Part shown: positions 9,603 to 18,964 of the stretch, in pieces | How positions within the stretch are numbered: the first letter of the stretch is position 1 | Layout: every line of letters starts with the position of its first letter | Assembly (NCBI RefSeq): GCF_000388065.1 | Contig: NW_009242971.1 | Coordinates: 4,264,141-4,285,937 of the forward strand | Origin: Fonticula alba | Lineage: Eukaryota > Opisthokonta > Rotosphaerida > Fonticulaceae | Direction: 5' to 3' | Length of the DNA: 21,797 bases | Position numbers and translations under genes: made by a program | The notes under the pieces: model-generated | Databases searched by the model: none | What the model was told of the DNA's origin: nothing | The model's input: only the letters and a program-made list of their open reading frames with translations

Positions 9603-10146
9603 TACAGACAAACAAACAAACGTGCACATCCACACGCGCGTGCGGCATGCGCCCATGTGTACCACGCGTCTCTGTACACCCCGGCGCACCGAGATCCCAG
9701 CGCACTAGGCCCGTTGGCAATAGAATACAATAATCACATGAGTTGAGACCGTTTCTTCCTGCACTTCCAGACAAAAGCCCAGCGGCGCTGATGTATCGCA
9801 ACCAGACGAGGGGGGGGGGGGGCGGGGGAACAGGAGAACGACTCCCTCACGCGCGGTGCGCGCTTGCACGGTGGAGAAGGCGGCCAAGGGACCGTGCCCC
9901 GCCGGGAGGAGGGGCCCCACGGGGGGAAGATCGCCGCCCTGGGAATCGATCCTAAGATCTCTCCCCACTTGCTGAGCGCACCCCCTGGCCGAGGCAGTTT
10001 GCAACACGCCCTCTCGTTGAGGCGACCCCGGGCCCTCGCTCTCTCTCTCTCTCTCTGGAGTCCAGAAGTCTCAACGGAGAAACAGAGAGAGGGGGGATCT
10101 GATGTCGCGGCGCACCATGCACAACTGTGAGTGCTTGACAGTGCAT

Positions 10147-10251
10147 CTCCTCCATCCTCCCACCATCTCTTCAATCTCTGCCCCCGCCTCCATCCCTTCG
10201 ACACCGCTTGTGCACACAGACTCTCCCCTCGCCCCCTCCCCCCGACACAAC
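10147..10251 (+). promoter_or_regulatory. Pyrimidine-rich leader of NCAPG
   Basis: A C/T-rich run of about 100 nt ending in CGACACAAC before the ATG at 10252. An upstream in-frame ATG exists at 10102, but starting there would make this leader coding, unlike the neighbouring genes. Confidence 0.55.
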
Positions 10252-13038
10252 ATGGCTCCCAGGCGCAAGGCGGTTGAGACCGCCGTCGCCCCCGAGCCGC
10301 CGACTGCCGAGACGTCGACCGCTCCTCCCACCCCGACGGCCCTCGCGCCCGAGCCCCTCTCAGCCGAGCAGCTGGAGATCCAACAGCAGCTGGCCTGCTT
10401 GCGGAGCCCGCTCGGCCAGGCTGTCAGCCAGATTCTGCAAGATGCCCAAGTGTCGGCAGCGAACTCCCGGCGGGCGCTGCACCTCCTGCGAGCGGAGCAT
10501 GTTACCCACGGCACTGAGGCCTTCATGGAGGTCATGTGTGTGCTGCTGCTGCGAGTGCTGTCGATCCGGCGGCGCGAGGCCTCGGTCGAGCGCCTGGTCA
10601 AGCTGTTTGCCAATTACGGCGAGTTTCTCCAGAAGCGTAGTCGTGTGGCGCAGGACGCCAGCCAGTCAGTCGCCGAGGATGGCGAAGCCCGGCCCCCGGC
10701 CAAGACGGCCGACCGCCGCTCCAAGCGTCTGCGTGAGGAGGACCAACTTCACTACACCCTGGGCACTGAATACAATGAGGCGCTGTTGCGCTTCCTTCTG
10801 CGCGGTGTGGACTCCCGCAATAAGCTCATCCGCTTTCGCATCTGCCAGCTATGCGTGTATCTGATCGTCAACATCAGCGACCTGGAGTACGTGCATCCAT
10901 TTTGCCCCTCCTCTCCTATCTTTTGTCGTCCTCTCTCTCTCCCGCTCTCCCCTCCTCTCTCTCTATATATATACATCTCCCTCGGCAGGTTCACTCTTCG
11001 TGGCTCTGCGTCCTTTCTTTCTTTTTCTCACGCCTACCCGTACACACGCTCACACGCGCACACGCGCGCGGGCTTGCCTGGCCCCTCTGCCCAGCCCTGA
11101 CCTGTATGAGGAAGCGCTCGACCGGGTTGGCGCGCGGACGAACGACGTGGATTCGCTCGTGCGCATCCAGTCGGTGTACTTCCTGTCCAATTTCCAGGGG
11201 AGTGTCCTTGACGATGACAGCGGGAATTTGGCCCCGCCCCCTCTGTCCCGGAGCATCTCCATGAGCGGGGCCATCTTGGACAACACCGAGGACCCGGAGG
11301 AGGACCTCATCATCCGGCGCTTCTCCGAACTCATTCGCGTGGATCAGAGTGGGTGCGTGTTTGGCTGTCTGCCAGGGGCATATGCGTCGGCCCTCCTCCG
11401 GCCGGCTCCCTTTCTCCTCGGGTCCTCCCCCCTATCTGTCTCGCCTGCCTGCCTGCCTGCCTGCCTGTCTGTCTCTGACCTCGACTGCGCCGGCTATGAC
11501 GCGGACATGCATAGATCCGTGCGCAAGGCCGTCCTTGACAACATCGACCGGACGCCGCGTAACTCCCATGTCATCGTGGAGCGTAGTCGTGATGTGGACC
11601 CTCGCGTGCGGCGGTACCTCTTCCGGTGTGTACGCATCCCTTGTCGCCGCCCTTTTGCCCCGGGCTCCCGCCCTGTTCTGCCGGCGTCCGGCCCCGACTG
11701 ATGGTCGTCCCCTTCCTCCGCAGCCGGATTGTCCCCCAGATTGAGGTGACCTTCTTTTCGCCCAAGCAGCGCGTGGTGCTGCTGGGCAATGGTCTACGCG
11801 ATCAGGATGAGACCATTCGCAAGGCTTGCTCCCTGGCCTTGAATGGCTGGATTCGTGGCCACTACAAGTCCAACCTCCTGTCGGTATGTGCCTGCCGTGT
11901 GTGCTTGGGGGTCTCCTTTCGCGGGAGGTTCATTTGCCCATCCTCTTTGCTGCTTGCGGCTGACCACCAACCATCCTCCTTTGGTCCATCGACCCCCCAC
12001 TGTGCGCAGTTCCTCTCGGACTTTGATGTGCTCGAGCACGCTGACACCCTGTCCCTCGCCTTGCGGGCCTTCTTCAACGCCAACCCAAGTGTTGTCATGC
12101 CCATTGGTGCGTGGTGTGCCCTCGGCGCGAAGACCCAGACGGCGCACGTGCGCCCCTTCTGCCTGCCCTCATTCCCCTTCTGACTCCGTCTGTGCCTCCT
12201 CCATCAGATACCCTGCTGCGGAGTCCGGTCCCCGACTCGGCTCTCCTAGCGCGGGCTTTCTGCGAGCACATCTCAGAGAAGCCCTCGCCGCGTTATGACG
12301 AAGCGGTTCCCGAGTTGACGCGCGTGGCCACGGCCCTCATGCAGGTGTTCATGCGAATCCTGACCCTGTGTGCGGATCCCAGCCAGCAGGCCGCCACCAT
12401 TGCCAGCCTGGTCATCACGGACCCCTTCAGCACGGAGGATGACCCGGCCGTTGAGGGGGGGGCTGGCGATGGCCCGCCACTGGCGGCCGGCGGGGATTTC
12501 AGCCCGCGGCCGAGCTCGGCCGGTGACTTGTCGGCGCTGTCGACCCCAGGTCGGGGCAGTGTCCCGGGCTCCCCGGCACTCGGGAATCCCGGCCTCGGAT
12601 CGCCAACTACCCCGATGGACGTCCAGCGCCGGTCCAAGCGCCTGGCCAATGCCGAGACCCAGAGCAGCGCCCGTCGGCATGGGTTGCGTTCGCCGCCGGC
12701 CGCCCCGGCCCTGTCCCCCTCGTCGGCGGTCACCGAGTTGGCCCAGTTGTCCTTCTGCTATCACCAGCTGCTGCTCATTTGCAATGTGCGTGCCATTGGG
12801 TTTGGTGTGTTGCTGGTCGGCGGTCTGTTAGTCCTGACGTGTCTCCCCTCGCCAGACCCTTGACACTTCGGATGAGGTGGGTCGCATGAACATGATGAGT
12901 CTCCTGGGGAAGATTATTGTCCAGCCGACCCTTTCCAGCAGTCTCTGGACCCCGACGGTTAAGTCCATGTGCAAGCTCCATGTGACCGAGCTGGACTTCG
13001 TCGAGTATGTTGCACCCCTGGAAAAGCTGGTGTTGCTT

Positions 13039-13090
<52 letters not shown>

Positions 13091-15283
13091 CGCGCCCCTT
13101 TTCTCGCTCTTTCCTTCCGGCTGCTCCGTTCACGCTGGCTGACCCTTCCAATTGCCTTCGCGATGCAGCAATTGTGTCGAGCTCATCCATTCGATGCTGC
13201 GTTTCTCTGCCGAGAGCCCGATCCTGGAGCCCATCTTCCTGGAAAAGAGCCTCACCCTGTATCGCGACGCATTGCGCCTGATCAATACGGTACGAGCACA
13301 GGCTTTGCCATTGCCCGGCACACGCACGGACGCACGTGCACCCACGCCCTTTTCCGAGGCACTCACATCCCTTTGCACGCCGTCCCTCGGTTGTAGCCGC
13401 TGTTCGAGCTTCCCGGCGCGGTGGACATGCTGAATGACTTTGTAAAGTGCCACACCCTGTCGGGGGATCCCAAGCTGCGTGTGCTGGCCTTCGAGTCCTA
13501 TGGCGCGGCGGCCCTGCTGGATGTGCACCTGGCGACGGAAATGTTCGCCAGCTTTGCCGAGCTGGCCCGTGCCACCGAGGAGTCCATTGAGGCTCGGCAG
13601 ACCGGTGTATTCGCCTGCTTTGACATTTTGCTGACGCATCGAGATGCACTGGTGCACCCGCCATCGTATGCTCCGGCGGTCGAGGACAGTGGCGAAACCA
13701 ATGGCCTGCTCTCGGACGGTGCTGCCGGGGCTGACCAGAATGTTGTCAGTGTGCAGAATCCCTTCCTGGACATGCTGCATTTGTTTGAGACCCTGTACGA
13801 CGAGTACCACCACCAGTCGGAGGGGATTCCCGAGCTGGCGCGGGGGTCGTACACGGCGCAGGACACCCTCGTCCGGCATCCTGACACCCAAGCATCGCCG
13901 CTGGCACTGGAGCGGTATGATCGGCGGGTGGCCCTGGCCGAGGGAATCCCCGCGCGGGAACTCTGCAATGCCACGGCCCAGGGCCTATGTCGTGTGTTTG
14001 CCTGGGATGTGGTTGGCGAGGCGGCCCTGCCCCTGTTTGCCACCATCATCGCGCGCCTGCTGGAGTTGGCACAGCACACGCACCCCCTGGCAAGCTTGGC
14101 CAGCCTGGCGGGTGATTCGGTGGGCACTTTGGCCGAGTCGGCGGCCCCCAAGCGCCGCACCGCGCGTGGGCGCAAACGTGCCACCGAAGCCGACGACACC
14201 CTGGAAGCCGGGCCCGAGGTCAAGGGCGAGGATGTGCCGGCTGGAGGTGCACCTGTGGCCCCGGCCGATGGCGTGCCCGGGTCGAAGCTTCCCCCGGTGG
14301 ATGGTCTTGTCCTGTTCACGGATAAGACTCGCAGGTGGCTGTCCTCCGTGTCGAGCGAGGTGGCTCTCCTGCTGCCGGCGGTGCCGGGCCCAACCGGGAC
14401 GGCTCGGGGTCGGGGCCGCGCGGGTCGGCGCGTGACGCGCCCGGCGGCCGAAACCCAGGCCGCCATCGCTGCCGCTGAAGCCGAAGCCATCGAGGCTGCT
14501 GCCGCCACACCAGGCCCGGAACCCACGACAGAGTTGGCCGTTGCTGCCACACCGGTCCCCGCGAGCCGGGATGTCAGCCATCGACCGCGCCCGGCCACTG
14601 CAGGCATGCCCGGCGAATCGCCTGCTCCCGGGGCTGGATCTGTCCCTCGTGTTCCGCCGACCCCACGGTCTGGCGCCATTGCGCCGGTTCCCCTGTCGCC
14701 CATGTCGGCCAGCATGTCGGCCACTTCGCCGCCGCGGCCGGGGTCCGGCGGCTTCCCGGCTCCAGGTCGACTGTCCTTCGGAATGGCGGACCTATCACCG
14801 ATCATCGGGGGCAGTGCCGGCGGACAATCGCCCTTCCGCCTGGATCACCACTCCTTGGACCAGCCAATGTCGCCGTCGGCCGTGGCAGCGGCTCTGGCTG
14901 GTGGAGCCCCTCTGCGGCCAGCCTCTCCCCTGGCTGGCGGCTCGAGTGATCCCCGGCGGCCGAGCGGGCTGGCATCATCTTTGGGCATGGCGGTCCCACC
15001 GTCCCCGGTCCCGGCGGGTGGGGCCACGCCCTCTCGACGTGTGGGTGCCTCGGATTCGGCGACCGACCTTCACATGATGCTGCACCCGGGCCCGGGAGCG
15101 GCGCCGGCGAGTCCGACGACCAAGCGCGGCCGGCTGTCCGACCGGGCGGCCGCCCTAGTGGCCGATCCTTCGGATGATGGGGGAGCTCCCATTGACCCGG
15201 CGACTGACGAGGATGACGAGAACAATGAGCTGTCCCCGGCGAGCGGCACGCGCACGCGCAAGCGGCCGCGCCTCTCCGAGTAA
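10252..15283 (+). CDS. NCAPG: Condensin complex subunit CAP-G / Ycg1 (HEAT-repeat), 9 exons, 1331 aa
   Basis: Exons: 10252-10886, 11095-11352, 11515-11625, 11724-11883, 12010-12106, 12208-12785, 12856-13004, 13169-13289, 13397-15283; all phases agree. CAP-G is the HEAT-repeat subunit that, with the kleisin CAP-H, clamps DNA in condensin during chromosome compaction. HEAT units visible: YNEALLRFLLRGVDSRNKLI (about 176-195), SELIRVDQSGSVRKAVLDNI, VERSRDVDPRVRRYLF and LLGNGLRDQDETIRKACSLA. The Cnd3-type region follows (LLICNTLDTSDEVGRMNMM, then DPKLRVLAFESYGAA). Yeast Ycg1 and human NCAPG are a little over 1000 aa; the excess is a Pro/Ser/Gly-rich insert at about 493-595 and a disordered C-terminal arm of about 300 residues ending in a basic RTRKRPRLSE. 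Both carry many S/T-P sites, including TPSRR, consistent with CDK control (inference). The intron at 11353-11514 is supported by the exact HEAT alignment across the join. Confidence 0.93.
11353..11514 (+). other. NCAPG intron 2 with a (GCCT)6 repeat
   Basis: A 162-nt intron, GTGCGT to CATAG, phase 2, with CTGAC before the acceptor. It contains (GCCT)6 at 11443-11466 followed by GTCT units. It has no in-frame stop, so it could pass as coding, but removing it restores the HEAT helix as DQSG-SVRKAVL. Confidence 0.85.
13005..13168 (+). other. NCAPG intron 7 with (CT)15(CG)10
   Basis: A 164-nt intron, GTATGT to GCAG, phase 2, with CTGAC about 28 nt before the acceptor. It contains (CT)15 at 13045-13074 passing directly into (CG)10 at 13075-13094. 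Confidence 0.85.
13045..13094. repeat. Compound microsatellite (CT)15(CG)10
   Basis: A perfect polypyrimidine dinucleotide repeat fused without interruption to a perfect alternating CG repeat. The first half could form triplex DNA and the second Z-DNA. Confidence 0.95.
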
Positions 15284-15530
15284 GCGCCCCCCCCCCCACC
15301 CAACCCCCCGCCCATACCGGGGATTGGTTTCCTCTGGCGCCGGGTGGAGACTGACCGGCCCAATGCACCCATGGCCTTTTCCCATGTGTTTCTGGTGTGT
15401 CATTCCTCCACGAGACTTGGGCTGGAGGAGGCGTGCAGGCTGCTGAGAGGGAAGAGGGCGAGAGATGAGGAGACAGGTGCGGGGGGTGGGGGAGGAGGAC
15501 GAACGAAAAAAAAAATGATGGTGGCATATG

Positions 15531-15536
15531 TTTATT
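15531..15536 (-). terminator. Candidate polyadenylation signal of TRL1
   Basis: AATAAA on the minus strand, 85 nt downstream of the TRL1 stop codon and before the convergent NCAPG stop. Its position and orientation fit a cleavage signal; it has not been tested. Confidence 0.5.
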
Positions 15537-15551
15537 TGCTACTCTCCTGGG

Positions 15552-15554
<3 letters not shown>

Positions 15555-15590
<36 letters not shown>
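15555..15590. repeat. (GA)18 microsatellite
   Basis: A perfect GA repeat on the plus strand, a CT repeat in the TRL1 transcript. It starts 31 nt after the TRL1 stop and lies between that stop and the AATAAA. Confidence 0.95.
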
Positions 15591-15592
<2 letters not shown>

Positions 15593-15620
15593 AGACCACT
15601 GGAGGGATAATCCAGGTGGC

Positions 15621-18600
15621 TCACTTCTCGGATGGCTGAGGGCCAAAGCAAAGCGTGCCAGTCACGACCAACTGGCCGTCGGCAGTGAAGCTCACCCCGG
15701 GGGCCTGCTCGACGGAGACCGGGATATTGGCCTGGGAAATGGGGAGTCGCGTAGTGGAGGAGGCACCGGCACGGGCGGCGACCGCGACGGCACCCGCCAC
15801 CACCGGCGCCTTGCTCGGGGCAAGGCCCATGGTGATGTGCGGCGCCCGGTTGCTGAAGGTCCAGCCAGCCTGCAGGGCATCTGGCAGGGCCACGCAGAAG
15901 GCCCCGGCCTGCTTGGGATCCAGGGCCAGGAGGTCCACGGTGAGCGCAACCTTGATGGGCGTGGTCGGGGCGCCAGCCGCCGCATGGAAGTCACGGATGG
16001 CCTGCAACATGCGACTCTCGGCAGTCGGCTTGGCCGGCGGGGTGTCTGTGTTTGTGACGAAGGGGGGGGGGGGAGGGGAGGGGGATCCCGGCAAGAGGGG
16101 GAGAGGAGCCAGAAACGCGAGGTGAGAAGTGATATTCAGGAGATGGGTGGAAAACTCGGGGGGGGAGGGGGGGGGCGTGTGTGCGCGTGCATGCGAAGGC
16201 GGACAACGAAGGCGGACAAACGTACACTTGTTTCCCAGGAAGACAAGCGTCACATGGAAGAGAGAGACATCGCGCGGCGGCAGGCTGGAGAGAAGGTCCT
16301 TCGGCGTCATGTCGGAATACAGCTGATGCAGGAAGCGCGACACCCCCTTGTCCAGGAGAATCTGCAAGTACAGCGGATGCCCGGGCTTGTGCCAGCCGAT
16401 GGACTGCATGAACGGGTCCTCCGGGAGAGAGTCAGCGATCTTGGCATCGGCCAGCTGCTCGGCCAGACGACCAAGCGCCTCGTCATCGGCCTGGGGAGGG
16501 CATGCGGCGGCAGCCGCCTGGGTGGCCGTCGCAATGAAAGCCGCCGTCAGCCCGGCCAGCGGGGCAAAGACCATGTCCTTGGAAGAGGCGTCGACCCCGG
16601 GACGGTGCGCCAGCGGCTGGAGAGTCCGCAAAATGTGCCCCAGGACCTCGGCCACCGGAGCCCCATACGGGACCGGGAGGCACTCGTCAAAGAGGAGACC
16701 ATCCTGCCCAAAGCGCCCAGTCGTCAGGGGAGTGCTCTCCGGGGAAAGGTCAAAGACCGAATGCCCCCCGACCCCGGTGGCGGCCTGCACAGCGGCGAGA
16801 AGCCCAAGATCCGGACGCTCATACTCCTGGCCAAAGCGAGCCACCACGGCCCGGCGCTTGGCGAAGGGCATGGCATCGAGCGAGGCATTCTCCTCGTTGC
16901 GACGCGTCACAAGGTTCTTCAGAGAGTGCTCCAGCAGGTCGGTCCCCTCGGCGAAGGCCCCGGCATCCGGCAAACGCCCGGGGGCCAGGAGAACAAGCAG
17001 CGCATCCGGGGCCACGCGCCGGACCAGCTGCACAACCGCCCCACGGTGAGCCAGGGTGTGGTTGTTCCGATCGATGATCAGCACCTGCGGCTGAGCGGTC
17101 ACCGGACGGCTGAGGGCCTCGGTCAGCCGGGCGAAGAAGCGCTCGCGCTTTCCATTGCACATGTCCTGACTGATGCGCTCAACCTTCGGCGCGCCAGACA
17201 ACCGAGGCAGGGTCTCGGCCAGCCAGTCGCCGATGGTGGACTTGCCGATGCCCGGGACACCCTGCATGACCAGGACCAGGCGCCGGCCACGCGCCAGGCG
17301 CCCCTCGCGGGCGGTCTTCAACGCCTCGCCGAGGGCCGAGTGGAAGGCCGGCACATCCAATGCGGCAGCCGTCAGGGGCTCCGAAGCCAGCAGGTCCGCC
17401 ACCGACACGGTCGGCTGCGACTCCAGCGTCTGCAGCTGGGCAAACACCTGGTTGGCCAGGTCCTCCGTGCGAGCAGCAGCCTTCATGGACCCAGTCGGCA
17501 GGGTGACCGACAGACGGGTCAGACGCGGGATGGCGGGCGACTTGGCAGCCAGCCCGGCCGCCTTGGCCGCCATGGCCAGGGCATCGGGCACCCCCTCGAC
17601 AAGGGCGGTAAACTGCCCAGCCGGCAGGACAGCCTCCGACCGGTCAAAGGTGACGCGACAGGCAGCGCTCAGGGAATCGGCACGAGTGTTCGGATCCACC
17701 GTGGGAGACACAAGGAAGATGTGCCGCAGGGGGATGTCCTTAAGCGACCCCATGAGGGCCTTGAGGAAGGGCGCCAAATGCTGAGCATCCACCGGGGCCA
17801 GGACCGTGGGGTTGGTGAAGACACCGCCGGTGGCCCGGCGCGAGGTGCCGGTGGTGACCACCTTGCTGACATCGGCCGCCTGGAGGATGTGCCCCGGGGC
17901 CTTGTCCGTGGTCCGGGGAAGGACGACCGCATTGGCCGGGTTCAGGTGCAGCTTCCGGGCCAGATCCGCGGCAACATGCTCCGATAGCTTCTGCCCGGGC
18001 GTGGTAATCACCAGGAGGACCGTGGGGGTGGGGATCTGCGGGCCGATGGTGCTCTGCTCGCCGGGGGTCAGGCTGGAATTGATGTCGGTCATGTCATTGG
18101 CCCCGGTGGCACGGTAAAAGATGTTCCGCAGATCGACAATGCTGAGGGACTGCTGCAGGAGGGTGATGGAATCCGAGCGCCGGGGGGAAGTTTGGGACAG
18201 AAGACGCCGAGTGGACAGCGAAAGGTAGGGCTCCGAACGGGCAATTTCCAGGATGGCCGCGTGGTTGTCGCGGATGTAGTCGAAGAAGGACCGAATCAGC
18301 GCCGGCTCCTTGGCCATGGTGGCCTTGTAGCGGCTGGCGATGCGCTCCGGCGGGTTCGGCTGGGCGAACCCCTGCTGCACCAGCGACCGCGCGCGCTTCC
18401 AAACATTGTAGTAGTTGGACTTGAGCTTGATCATGAAGCCGCTGCTGTCCTCCACCACCAGGCCCTCGGTCGGAAGCCCCACATGATATGTGGATGCCGA
18501 GCCATCGCCCATGGAGAAGGGCTCCAGCGAGTAGAGCAAATGCTCTCCGCGCCCGGGCAGGCCGGGATCAACGCGTGCCCCGGGGCCCGGGGCCGGGCAC

Positions 18601-18916
18601 CGGAAGAAGTAGTCATGATTCGCCTGGCGAGTGAAGGAGGCATAGGTATCCCAGTCGGGCAGAATGGCCAGAGGGGTCTTCAGCCGCAGGCCGAACTCCA
18701 CGGCGAAGGCCCGGGTCTCCTCGAAAGGCAGGCGCAGCTCGGCACGGTCGGCCAGGTTGTTCCGGATCAGGTCCAGGAGGATGACATGCCCGACGTTGGT
18801 GTAGCCCGGCACATCGTAGTCGACGATGTGCGGATCGAGGACCGGATCGACAATCTCGAAAACTGCGCTGCACCCGAGCTCGTGGATGCGGCGAACATAG
18901 TCAACCTGATGAATGG

Positions 18917-18964
<48 letters not shown>

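Larger units (their letters stand above)
9350..10251. other. Intergenic region between the 554-aa gene and condensin CAP-G
   Basis: About 900 bp without a supportable gene. It holds (TG)13 at 9367-9392 followed by a CG-rich alternating stretch, (CA)17 at 9565-9598 grading into CATA and AACA repeats, a 13-G run near 9810-9822 and a short CT repeat near 10038-10055. The last 100 nt are a C/T-rich leader. An A/T-rich AATACAATAATC at about 9723-9734 is a weak candidate for a 3'-end signal of the upstream gene. Confidence 0.55.
15284..15620. other. Convergent spacer between NCAPG and TRL1
   Basis: 337 bp shared by the 3' ends of two convergent genes. It starts with a C run 6 nt after the NCAPG stop and includes a purine-rich zone at 15420-15515, an A run near 15506-15515, a minus-strand AATAAA at 15536-15531 and (GA)18 at 15555-15590. 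No gene seen. Confidence 0.65.

Noticed and set aside
9367-9620. CRISPR-like or satellite array from regularly placed CA/TG tracts
   Set aside because: These are plain dinucleotide microsatellites without unique spacers, in a eukaryotic intron-containing genome.
10102-10251. Upstream in-frame ATG for NCAPG
   Set aside because: It would make the pyrimidine-rich leader coding. The ATG at 10252 has the better context and fits the pattern of the neighbouring genes.
15528-17987. Plus-strand open frame of 819 codons opposite TRL1
   Set aside because: It lies antisense to a clearly conserved three-domain protein and has shadow-type Gly/Arg/Gln/His-rich composition with no recognisable motif. High GC lowers stop frequency on both strands.
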